DNA of 64,000 nucleotides, taken from contig WUUP01000007.1 in NCBI GenBank assembly GCA_009833045.1, forward strand, positions 204,382 through 268,381, read 5' to 3'. The DNA is from Saprospirales bacterium GYS_P2D. GTDB taxonomy: Bacteria; Bacteroidota; Bacteroidia; Chitinophagales; Saprospiraceae. Shown piece after piece: positions 56,895-64,000 of this stretch (positions are counted from its first letter, which is position 1; each line of letters starts with the position of its first letter). The position numbers were made by a program, and so were the translations under genes. The notes under the pieces were generated by a model that did no database searches, was not told the origin of the DNA, and was given only the letters and a program-made list of their open reading frames with translations.

Positions 56895-58754
56895 ATGATA
56901 TTGATGATTCTGATATTATCCTGGTTTCAGACTATAGAAGCTAAGGATTCCCTTCAAAACAAAGACCTCTCAGAGTTATATCAGATGGCTCGAAAATATA
57001 TGAATGAGGACTTGGATAGCTGTCAAATCATTTTAGATAGTATTATTTCTAAATCTCAAGAAACAAATAACCTTGAATGGGAATATAAAGCAAGATTAAT
57101 ACAAAGCGTTGTATACAGAAGATCTGAAAATTCTGAAAAACAAGATTCTATACTCCAAATTCTATCATCACTCTCTCCTTTTGTTTCAAAAGAGTTGCAT
57201 GTCTTTTATCTCTTTGGATTAGGTAGCTCTCAATATAACAAAAGAAAGTACTCAGATGCCTATGAGACATATCATCATGCATATCAACTATTAGATTCCA
57301 CATGGAATGATTATAAGGCACTTAAAATGACTGCATTGAGCAATTTAGCTTTAATGAGTCATAATTTAATGCATTATTCGAATGCTATAGATTACAATCT
57401 TTTGTCCTACGAAATAGACAAAGATCAGTACTCTGTGCTTAACCAGTTGGGTATCTTGTTTAAGGAAATAGGTGACTATTCTAACTCAGAATTATACTTT
57501 AATCTGTGTGTTTCCAATAAAAAATTATCGGCAAAACAACGTAACAGCTGCTTATATGGGCTGTATTCTAATCTAAGACTTCAAAACAAAATTGATACAG
57601 CTAATATAATATTAGAACAACTATTGAATTCTGAAGATAGTTGTTATTCATCAACATACTTTCACATAATTGAATCTAATTTCAATCGCTATATTTCTGA
57701 AGGAAACATTGAAAGAGCTCGGTTACCGTTAAAAGAAATGGAAATACGATCTTTTAATAGTCAATTAAAAAAATGGCAAGTACTTGAATCAAAAGCATAT
57801 CTACATGAAAAAACTGGCAAGTACTCTGAAGCTGCCCAAAACTATTTGAAGCTTTATGAATCCGACTATTATAAAACTGGTGATCGGCAGGAAAAAAGAA
57901 GAATTCTGAAAGGAATACTCAATACTCAATTACAGGGTACCAAACTAATTAATCAATGGCAATCCTTCAATGCTCTTCAGGATTCTATCAAAGACCAAGA
58001 TGTAATTAAGGTTTTAGCTCTAAAAGAGAGAAACTATAATCTCGAAATTGAGAAACGAAAACAGCTACTACTAAAATCAGAAAATGAGACGAAAACTGCG
58101 ACTATCAGCTCTCAGAGGTACATGATAGGTTTTGTCAGTTTCGGATTGTTGCTTTTTGCATCATTGGCATATGGGTACTGGCTCCGTAAGAGAGCTGCAG
58201 AAAAGAGGGCAAACATAGAGGAACAGATGCGCATGCTCAAAGAACGTGAGTCAGAACTACTCGAAGAAGAAAATCAACGCCTACTTTTGTCCAATGAAGG
58301 CCTATCACATCGAATAGAAAAATATGAACAAGATATCAATAGCATACTCAATGAAAGCTGGACGATAAATCCCAATGGACGTCGATCTCAACAGACCAAG
58401 TTAGGTGACATATTGGCTATTAGTACTTCAGTTGATAAGGCTAATTGTCTTGATTATTTATTGAAAGATACGGACCATATACCAAGAGAACGACGAAGTA
58501 TGAAAAATTTAGAGAATGATCCCAATTTCCCTATGGACGTGTTTATTAGAGTCCACCAATCACATTTCGTCAATCTATACAACATTGCAAATATCGATAC
58601 AACGACTAAAGCCATATTCATGAAGTATACATCCGAAGTAATCTATGCTTCAGACACCTATTTTGACACTCTCATGACACGATATAATGAAGTAAGATCT
58701 ACTGAATACACTCAAAATAATTCAACTGAGAATCCAGGGTTCCAAGGGACATAG
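56895..58754 (+). CDS. TPR protein with C-terminal LytTR DNA-binding domain
   Basis: This 619-residue protein has a signal peptide (ILMILILSWFQTIEA), TPR-like repeats to about residue 370, a transmembrane helix at about 413-432 (YMIGFVSFGLLLFASLAYGY), a coiled coil (AEKRANIEEQMRMLKERESE) and a LytTR-type domain at about 505-605 (FIRVHQSHFVNLYNI). It resembles one-component membrane regulators of Bacteroidota that sense outside signals and bind DNA from the membrane. The stop codon lies in a hairpin. Confidence 0.82.
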   Translation: MILMILILSWFQTIEAKDSLQNKDLSELYQMARKYMNEDLDSCQIILDSIISKSQETNNLEWEYKARLIQSVVYRRSENSEKQDSILQILSSLSPFVSKELHVFYLFGLGSSQYNKRKYSDAYETYHHAYQLLDSTWNDYKALKMTALSNLALMSHNLMHYSNAIDYNLLSYEIDKDQYSVLNQLGILFKEIGDYSNSELYFNLCVSNKKLSAKQRNSCLYGLYSNLRLQNKIDTANIILEQLLNSEDSCYSSTYFHIIESNFNRYISEGNIERARLPLKEMEIRSFNSQLKKWQVLESKAYLHEKTGKYSEAAQNYLKLYESDYYKTGDRQEKRRILKGILNTQLQGTKLINQWQSFNALQDSIKDQDVIKVLALKERNYNLEIEKRKQLLLKSENETKTATISSQRYMIGFVSFGLLLFASLAYGYWLRKRAAEKRANIEEQMRMLKERESELLEEENQRLLLSNEGLSHRIEKYEQDINSILNESWTINPNGRRSQQTKLGDILAISTSVDKANCLDYLLKDTDHIPRERRSMKNLENDPNFPMDVFIRVHQSHFVNLYNIANIDTTTKAIFMKYTSEVIYASDTYFDTLMTRYNEVRSTEYTQNNSTENPGFQGT

Positions 58755-58813
58755 TCCCTTGGCAAGAGCAATTGTGTGTAACACAATTGCAATCTTGCCC
58801 ATGATTTGGGAAC
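58738..58813. repeat. Nested inverted repeats after the LytTR gene
   Basis: Hairpin 1 is a perfect 8-bp stem with loop ATA (58743-58761) that contains the TAG stop of the LytTR gene. Hairpin 2 (58761-58799) has 7+9 bp with a 2-nt bulge. GTTCC (58739-58743) and GGAAC (58809-58813) could close both. It could be a terminator, a REP-like element or a recombination site. Confidence 0.5.
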
Positions 58814-58888
58814 TCTTAATCTCTATTTATAGTTGTATTACTTTGACATTTATGCCTATCTTTTAATTTGACAAATTGTCATGTTTTA

Positions 58889-58947
58889 ATACAATGTGCA
58901 TTGTATAGTAAAGAAATTCCTGTCGATTTTGACAAAATATAGATTTG
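58889..58947 (+). promoter_or_regulatory. Palindrome and -7-like box before the CBASS operon
   Basis: An 18-nt perfect palindrome ATACAATG-TG-CATTGTAT lies at 58889-58906 and a TAnnTTTG match (TAGATTTG) at 58940-58947, 41 nt before the CapV start. No clear -33 TTTG at the usual distance is seen. The palindrome may be an operator. Confidence 0.45.
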
Positions 58948-58987
58948 GAACAGCCTTTGACTCACTTTATGAATTATTATCAGGTGT

Positions 58988-60010
58988 ATGTCAACCGAGA
59001 AAAAATATTTCAACATTCTATCAATTGACGGTGGCGGCATAAAAGGATTATACGCTGCAAGAGTAATTGAGCAAATTGAAAACAAGTTCGGAAATAAGAT
59101 TTCGGAACACTTCGATATGATTTGCGGCACTTCAACTGGAGGGTTGATTGCGTTGGGACTTGCTCTTGAACACCCTGCTCAAAAGATAGCAGAATTTTAC
59201 ACATCGAGAGGTAAGACTATTTTTCCTCACGAAACTTGGTATCAAAGGATCTTTCCGTTACTAAAACAGTTTGCATTAGCAAATAAGTACAAGCCCGACA
59301 GTCTAAAGAAAGAATTAGTGGGATTTTTTGGTGATGACAAAAAATTAAGAGATTGTCAAACGTTGCTCTGTATTCCAGCCTATAACATATCTCTTGGTAG
59401 ACCGATAGTTTTCAAATACAGTCATAATGAAGGTAATTTTTATAGAGATGGAGAATTAAATGTAATTGATGTGGCCTTAGCCACAAGTGCAGCCCCCACA
59501 TACTTTCCTGTTCATAGGATAAATGAACCCAATCTTCCTAATACCATTTGTGCAGATGGTGGTATTTGGAGCAATAATCCTGCTCTTATCGGGCTACTCG
59601 AAGCATGGGACTACTTTGTGGGAAAGGATAAAGAATTTGATACGATTCGTATCCTTTCAATTTCCACAATCTCAAAACCCAAAGGAGAAGAATTTAATAA
59701 AGGAAGTTTTTTGGGATGGAATGCAAAATTAATTGAGTCTGCTATGGAAGGACAATCCTTCTTCACTGACTTCTTTCTCAATAAACTTTCCAAAAACAAA
59801 AATTTCCAACTTGATTATAAGAGAGTTACACCTGAGAATATTTCTCCAAATCAATATAAGAAAATAGAAATGGACTTAGCATCCAAAGAATCCATAGAAC
59901 TATTAAATAATATAGGATGCAATAGTGGGGTCGAATTTGTCACAAAGGAAAATGCATGGCTTTCTCAAATCTTCTCTACGACCAAACAATATTTAATTAC
60001 TAAATCTTAA
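58988..60010 (+). CDS. capV: CapV-like patatin phospholipase (CBASS effector)
   Basis: This 340-residue patatin-like phospholipase has the oxyanion loop SIDGGGIKGLY, the nucleophile motif GTSTGG and the catalytic Asp motif DGGIWSNNP. In CBASS the CapV effector is switched on by a cyclic nucleotide and degrades membrane phospholipids, killing the infected cell. The next genes are a CD-NTase (4-nt gap) and an E2-like gene, so the role is well supported by context. Confidence 0.92.
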   Translation: MSTEKKYFNILSIDGGGIKGLYAARVIEQIENKFGNKISEHFDMICGTSTGGLIALGLALEHPAQKIAEFYTSRGKTIFPHETWYQRIFPLLKQFALANKYKPDSLKKELVGFFGDDKKLRDCQTLLCIPAYNISLGRPIVFKYSHNEGNFYRDGELNVIDVALATSAAPTYFPVHRINEPNLPNTICADGGIWSNNPALIGLLEAWDYFVGKDKEFDTIRILSISTISKPKGEEFNKGSFLGWNAKLIESAMEGQSFFTDFFLNKLSKNKNFQLDYKRVTPENISPNQYKKIEMDLASKESIELLNNIGCNSGVEFVTKENAWLSQIFSTTKQYLITKS

Positions 60011-60014
60011 CCTA

Positions 60015-60950
60015 ATGGCTGATTGCCACAATTTATTCTTAGACTTTAACTCCAACTTAAACGTTACAAAAACTAAAAAAAATAGTCTAATAACTTCTAA
60101 AGATGCTTTGAGAGAAAAAATAATAAAGCATTTCAAAGAGCATCACCCCGAATACAAACCTGAGTTTTTCATACAAGGGTCGTACAAAATGAATACCATT
60201 ATACGTACCAAAGATGATACTTGTGATTTAGATGATGGAGTTCACTTTAAAAATAAACCTGAAGTATCACCAACTACTTTACAAGGATGGGTTTATGATG
60301 CAGTCGAAGGACACACAGATGGCGGACAACAACATAAAAATAAATGTATTAGAGTTATTTACAAAAACGACTATCATATTGACTTACCTGTTTACAAGCA
60401 AACCGAAGACGATGATTATCCTTTTCTCGCTGTAAAGGATAAAGATTGGGACGAAGAAGAAAGTGACCCCAAAGGCTTCGTGAATTGGTATAATGAAAGA
60501 AAAACGGAACAGATGGTTCGCTTGACCAAATACTTAAAGGCTTGGGGAGATAAAGATTCAAAGAAAATGCCGAGCGGATTAGCCATGACCCTTTTTTCTG
60601 AAAAATACATTCAAAAGAATGATAGAGATGATATTGCCATGAAGGATACTTTGATTGAAATTAGAGATAGGCTCAATGAAAATTGGGAGGCAATTATGCC
60701 CACAAAGCCCTGTGACGATGTGCTTTCCAAATACAACGAGACTTTTAAAAATAATTTCTTTTCTTCACTCGATTCATTTATTGAAGATGCCGAAAAAGCT
60801 ATTGGACAAGATTCTCAATTAAAAGCAAGCAAACTATGGAGAAAGCATTTAGGAAGCCGTTTTCCTCTTGGTGAGGATGAAGGATCAGATAATAAAAGGG
60901 CAATAATTGGAATTGCAAGTTCTGGAAGTCACAAGCCTTACTTTCATTAA
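60015..60950 (+). CDS. cGAS/DncV-like nucleotidyltransferase (CD-NTase)
   Basis: This 311-residue enzyme has the GS motif and acidic pair in QGSYKMNTIIR and CDLDDGV, and the third Asp in YHIDLPVY, which together form a nucleotidyltransferase active site. A helical C-terminal domain follows (VRLTKYLKAWGD, SGLAMTLFSEKY). It should make a cyclic di- or trinucleotide that activates CapV upon phage infection. The C-terminus SGSHKPYFH resembles the tails that E2-type proteins conjugate, although it ends in His rather than a small residue. Confidence 0.9.
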   Translation: MADCHNLFLDFNSNLNVTKTKKNSLITSKDALREKIIKHFKEHHPEYKPEFFIQGSYKMNTIIRTKDDTCDLDDGVHFKNKPEVSPTTLQGWVYDAVEGHTDGGQQHKNKCIRVIYKNDYHIDLPVYKQTEDDDYPFLAVKDKDWDEEESDPKGFVNWYNERKTEQMVRLTKYLKAWGDKDSKKMPSGLAMTLFSEKYIQKNDRDDIAMKDTLIEIRDRLNENWEAIMPTKPCDDVLSKYNETFKNNFFSSLDSFIEDAEKAIGQDSQLKASKLWRKHLGSRFPLGEDEGSDNKRAIIGIASSGSHKPYFH

Positions 60951-60961
60951 CATATGATGAC

Positions 60962-61642
60962 ATGTCATGGTTACTCAATGATGTTCAAGAGGCTCTAAAA
61001 ATTTACGATAAACTCACGGTTAATAGGGAGAAAGGTACTGTTTCAGGAGGGTTTGATATAATAAACCCCTATACAAATGAAGTATTAGATACGTTCACTT
61101 TGCTGATTACCTTTCCTAAAGAATATCCCAACCAATGTTTGCCAATAGTTAAAGAAGTTTCGCATAAAATTCCACGAACACCAGATAGACACGTCTATTC
61201 TGACGGAAGGCTATGTATTACAACACCAATTAAAGAATTTTTAATCTGTAAAGCTGGAATAACCTTGATCCAATTTTTAGAAGACATTCTTCGCCCATTC
61301 TTGGCTACTCAAATGGCTATATCTATTGGATGGTTAAATTCTTTTCCCCAAGGAGAATATAGTCACGGTTTTGAGGGAATTTACCAATCCTACTCTGAAT
61401 TTTTCAACCTAAAAGATGTTGATAAAATAGTGGTGGGTTTACAAATGGCACTGAATAGAAATCAAAGGAATAAGCACTGTTTTTGTGGAAGCGGAAAAAA
61501 GTTGAAAAAATGCCATATTAATCAAATTTCAACCTTACACGGAATGTCTAAATCTCAAATAGAAAGCGATTTGAAACATTTCATTTTAAAGGCAAACATA
61601 GACAAGCCTGAGATTCAAAAAATACTTAAAGCCGAAATTTAG
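60962..61642 (+). CDS. E2-like ubiquitin-conjugating domain protein with SEC-C motif (CBASS)
   Basis: This 226-residue protein has an E2 fold: ITFPKEYPNQCLPIV, and RHVYSDGRLCI, where the Cys matches the E2 catalytic Cys. A C-terminal SEC-C zinc motif (HCFCGSGKKLKKCH) follows. There is no E1 or JAB protein next to it, so this matches the short, E2-only type II CBASS, in which the E2 protein acts on the CD-NTase. It starts 11 nt after the CD-NTase gene. The following 178 nt hold no gene. Confidence 0.85.
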   Translation: MSWLLNDVQEALKIYDKLTVNREKGTVSGGFDIINPYTNEVLDTFTLLITFPKEYPNQCLPIVKEVSHKIPRTPDRHVYSDGRLCITTPIKEFLICKAGITLIQFLEDILRPFLATQMAISIGWLNSFPQGEYSHGFEGIYQSYSEFFNLKDVDKIVVGLQMALNRNQRNKHCFCGSGKKLKKCHINQISTLHGMSKSQIESDLKHFILKANIDKPEIQKILKAEI

Positions 61643-61808
61643 TCTGTTTTCACCTTCCCCGTCACTTCAAATTTAACCTCATCGTCTTTAAACCCAGTAG
61701 ACAGGTCTGTGAAATAGGAGGGAAAAGTGAGGTTACTTATCTTTATAGATATACTATAATAAAAGGAGAAAGAATATTCATCCATCAAAACACCAATTTT
61801 TATGACTG

Positions 61809-61834
61809 AAAAAGATGAGGCTAATCCTCATCTT
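61809..61834 (-). terminator. Terminator overlapping the stop of the 101-codon gene
   Basis: A perfect 9-bp stem (61812-61820 with 61826-61834) carries the TAG stop in its 5-nt loop and is followed by T on the minus strand. It shows that the frame read here is a real transcript end. Confidence 0.75.
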
Positions 61835-62126
61835 CTGTATAATTTAGGTCATATCGTTCTTGAATCTCTTCGTATAGGAAACTGTAAATGTTGTCTGAGA
61901 TAAGATCCAAAGGAGTTTGGCTGGTCAGATCTGATGCTGATGTAGCGAGTCGTAGATTACTTATGGCGATCCTCAGGATGTCTGCTGTATAGATAGGCAG
62001 ATTAGAATTAATGATCTCATGTACCGCATCCAAGTTTTGATCGTAGGTTTTTCAGTGGCCTTCAGTCTCCATCCAGTCAGTAATTTCAGATTTTACGTCT
62101 TCTGTAAGTTGGTATCGTGTAGTCAT
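61821..62126 (-). CDS. 101-residue protein with one in-frame UGA
   Basis: ATG 62126 follows AAGAGAC, a ribosome-binding-like sequence. The frame reads TTRYQLTEDVKSEITDWMET, EGH, then TGA (62052-62054, codon 25), then KTYDQNLDAVHEIINSNLPI and on to TAG. The sequence on both sides of the TGA is in the same frame and well formed. With the standard code only a TTG-started 70-residue piece remains. The protein is acidic and helical and its family is unknown. A terminator overlaps the stop. Confidence 0.65.
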
Positions 62127-62131
62127 GTCTC

Positions 62132-62290
62132 TTATGATAAGAAAATAAATAGTTGTGTTGCTGCTGTACATCTACGCAGTCAAAGTGCTGAAAGGAATTT
62201 TTCTGAAGCTTCGGATCTGTATCCTGCTGCAAGAAAAACACCTTGACTGAATAGTGGATGGATAGCTATGAGGATCTGATTTATTTTCAT
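62132..62290 (-). CDS. Possible 52-residue protein with one in-frame UGA
   Basis: ATG 62290 to TAA 62132 encodes KINQILIAIHPLFSQGVFLA, AGYRSEASEKFLSAL, TGA (62180-62182), then LRRCTAATQLFIFLS. It ends 5 nt before the start of the 101-codon gene. Short length and a single TGA make it tentative. The alternative is a 36-residue product ending at TGA, or no gene in the gap 62127-62397. Confidence 0.3.
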
Positions 62291-62360
62291 CAGTGAGAGA
62301 CATGTATGATACCTCTGAGATGTATTATATGAATGATTGGATACTTAAGACTGACTACTG

Positions 62361-62388
62361 AAAAAGCCCACAGCATACTGCGAGCTTT
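62361..62388 (-). terminator. Terminator after radC
   Basis: An 11-bp stem with two wobble pairs (62363-62373 with 62378-62388), loop TATG and a T-run on the minus strand lies 9 nt past the TGA stop of radC. Confidence 0.75.
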
Positions 62389-62397
62389 AGGAGATCA

Positions 62398-62844
62398 TCA
62401 GAGCCTACCTTCATCAGCATAAGAATAATAGCGATGTCGACTCACTATCAGATGATCCAGCACCTTCATTGAGAATAGCTCTGCTAACGTCCTGATACGC
62501 TCTGTGAGATCATCATCTTGTGATGATGGAGACATCTCTCCTGACGGATGATTATGCGCCAAGATGATAGAGCTACAGTTACATTGGACCGCTATCGCAA
62601 AGAGTAATGGGATATTGACTATCGTACTGGATACTGTTCCTGCATTAATCATCCGACTTCCGATAAGTCTGTTCTTCCTATCCAGATATAGACAGTAAAA
62701 CTCCTCATAGAGGTCCATGATATCTCTATCCCAGATAGACAGACAGTACTGATATACTTTGAGACTGTTATCCAGATTGATGCTACTCCCTATATCTCGG
62801 TGATAGCTCACCTTGATGAAAGGCATGTCTACTTTTGTTTCCAT
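62398..62844 (-). CDS. radC: RadC-like JAB-domain protein
   Basis: This 148-residue protein has the RadC/JAB metalloprotease-like motif AHNHPSGEMSPSSQD and ends KVLDHLIVSRHRYYSYADEG, as short RadC proteins of Bacteroidota mobile elements do. The ending is natural, and it stops at two tandem TGA codons followed by a terminator. It contains five Gly, all GGN, and no internal TGA. So this gene follows the standard code even though it lies 21 nt after a UGA-containing gene. The function of these proteins is unknown; DNA repair is a historical label. Confidence 0.85.
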   Translation of the reverse strand: METKVDMPFIKVSYHRDIGSSINLDNSLKVYQYCLSIWDRDIMDLYEEFYCLYLDRKNRLIGSRMINAGTVSSTIVNIPLLFAIAVQCNCSSIILAHNHPSGEMSPSSQDDDLTERIRTLAELFSMKVLDHLIVSRHRYYSYADEGRL

Positions 62845-62865
62845 AGTATTTGTATTTAGTTTTTG

Positions 62866-63675
62866 TTATTCGAATAATTGTACATTTCATCATGTGCAGT
62901 TCTGCCATGTTTCACTTTTACCTTTTTCTCATAGTTGATCCAGTGTGCTAAATAAGAAGCACACGTGCATATGATCGAAGTAAGATGTAGCTGCTATATG
63001 CTCTTGTATCTTTTGCTTGGTACTCTCATGTTCTGCCACAAGCAGAATCACTGGATTCACACCTATGTCATACATCTCACTGATAGCTCCAGAAGCTATC
63101 ATTGGTACATAGGCTCTGAGCTGTTTAATTGCTCTACTGACTCTATGTCATCTGTGCATTTCTACACAGATCAGTTTCTTAGCTGTCCCATCTGAGAGCT
63201 TGAGGGTCAGATCAGGTTTGATGATCATCTCACCCTGAACAATTTTGGTTGCCGTACTATACCTATTGGTTGGTGGCCTCTTCTTTCTTTCGAAATAATA
63301 GTCTGAGGATACGATATGTAGTTGTCTCTGTGATAATGTCTGTTTGATCAATATGTGACACCGTATCGTCTGCTTTCTATGCTGGTAGTCTTGATAAAAG
63401 AGATGCTTTCCACACTTTCGTCATGATGTATTTGTTTCATCCTTTGCCATGCAATAGCCAACACCTTTTTTACTCAAGCTATGGATGTCTTCCACTCTGC
63501 CGTACTTAGGATCATATCTATATTGCTGTGTGTTGATGAGCTTTCTCTCCCTTAGACTGGACAGCGTGTGATACAATGTCTTCATACTCCATGACCATCA
63601 CAAATATTGCAGCTGACTCACCGATAAAAAGCGATAGGTCAAAAGCTGATATAAGATTCGTTGTCATTTGTCCAT
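62866..63675 (-). CDS. Replication-relaxation-type protein with 7 in-frame UGA codons (UGA read as Gly)
   Basis: From ATG 63675 to TAA 62866 there are 270 codons with TGA at 63664, 63598, 63421, 63148, 62929, 62890 and 62887 (lowest base of each) and no internal TAA or TAG. With Gly at TGA the N-terminus forms a winged helix (LTYRFLSVSQLQYLG then WSWSMKTLYHTLSSLRERKL), HSLSKKGVGY and a VEMHR-G-H segment followed by RAIKQLRAYV. These fit the replication-relaxation family, where an ELDRG-type motif and KLxxY follow. Composition is normal only with Gly (16 Gly, 3 Trp). The product would bind plasmid DNA. The standard code allows only a 67-residue piece. Confidence 0.75.
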
Positions 63676-63684
63676 CAGTATAGT

Positions 63685-64000
63685 TTAGCTTGTAAATTTT
63701 GGCTTAGGAGAATGCCTTTCCAAGATTTCGTCTCTCATATCCCGTGGATAATCATTGATCCATGCATCAGGTGGATCATGATTTGGTACGATGGGCTTAT
63801 AATGACCTGATGCTTTTGCAATCCAATGAATCTGACTTTGGACTTCTCCTGTATTCATTTGAAGAGCGTTCCTCTTACAAAATACATCCACGAGAGGTAT
63901 GTACTTCTTGTTCTTCGCCCCACAACTCACCCAAAATTGATAAAAATCAAGACTCGATAAGTATTCATAAGGCACTCCTGTCTCCTGACCAAATACCTTC
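63685..64000 (-). CDS. C-terminal part of an unknown protein, 5' end beyond the window
   Basis: The frame is open from the window edge to TAA 63685 (about 104 codons). It has aromatic and Pro-rich segments (YEYLSSLDFYQFWVSCG, HYKPIVPNHDPPDAWINDYP, ERHSPKPKF). No family is recognised. It has no TGA and several GGN Gly codons, so its code cannot be judged. It ends 9 nt before the UGA-containing replication-relaxation-type gene and is probably in the same operon. Confidence 0.65.
   Translation of the reverse strand, partial: KVFGQETGVPYEYLSSLDFYQFWVSCGAKNKKYIPLVDVFCKRNALQMNTGEVQSQIHWIAKASGHYKPIVPNHDPPDAWINDYPRDMRDEILERHSPKPKFTS

Noticed and set aside
62281-62400. Read-through of RadC past its tandem TGA to TAA 62281
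   Set aside because: The extension is not RadC-like, and a clear terminator follows the TGA pair, so TGA acts as stop for this gene.
1-64000. CRISPR array or rRNA genes
   Set aside because: No regularly spaced repeats and no rRNA-like sequence were seen while reading; the only tRNA sequence is the tRNA-Pro fragment.

Overview
The window looks like chromosome of a Bacteroidota member, probably a marine Saprospirales-like bacterium, followed by the left part of an integrated mobile element. The evidence is two SusC/SusD pairs, TAnnTTTG-type -7 boxes, TPR-fused sensor kinases, and very large secreted proteins built from LamG, FN3 and FG-GAP modules. I cannot fix the genus from sequence alone.

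Positions 1-14.4k hold a giant surface protein that runs off the left edge, a solo LuxR-type HTH protein, a receiver with a degenerate phosphosite and a TPR histidine kinase. Housekeeping-like genes follow: YceI, a membrane metallophosphoesterase, a DUF2461 protein, and an ECF sigma/anti-sigma pair. Positions 14.4-36.5k are a complete alginate utilization locus on the minus strand. In transcription order it runs: FadR-type GntR regulator, SusC2, SusD2, PKD lipoprotein, PL7 lyase, SusC1, SusD1, PL6 lyase, PL17 lyase, KdgF-like cupin, hexuronate-type MFS transporter, two SDRs (one probably the DEH reductase), KDG kinase and KDPG aldolase. Two identical double-palindrome operators, each overlapping a -7 box, lie in front of gntR and susC1. 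The two susC genes share an 86-nt leader with a hairpin over the ribosome-binding region.

At 37.8k a 3' fragment of tRNA-Pro next to a tyrosine recombinase marks the left end of an element of at least 26 kb. Its cargo includes a DUF5677 gene, an HNH remnant, an unrecognised 493-residue protein with a possible TIR/deoxyribosyltransferase-like C-terminus, a likely structured RNA, and a mobilization module (VWA protein, two membrane proteins, VirD4-like coupling protein, MobC-like protein, short relaxase). It also carries a second giant protein with a solo LuxR regulator, a TPR-LytTR regulator, and a short type II CBASS operon (patatin, CD-NTase, E2-like).

The most unusual content lies in apparent gaps of this element. 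Read on the minus strand, 53951-54841 and 62866-63675 are long open frames interrupted only by TGA (11 and 7 in-frame TGA, no internal TAA or TAG). They become sensible proteins when TGA is read as glycine. The second then looks like a replication-relaxation-type plasmid protein. A 101-codon frame (61821-62126) and a 52-codon frame (62132-62290) each carry one TGA. This is the code of Absconditabacteria (SR1) and Gracilibacteria (genetic code 25), yet the genes are interleaved with ordinary-code genes that stop at TGA. The candidate explanations are transfer from a recoded lineage, an element whose genes need a glycine UGA suppressor tRNA, or an assembly chimera.
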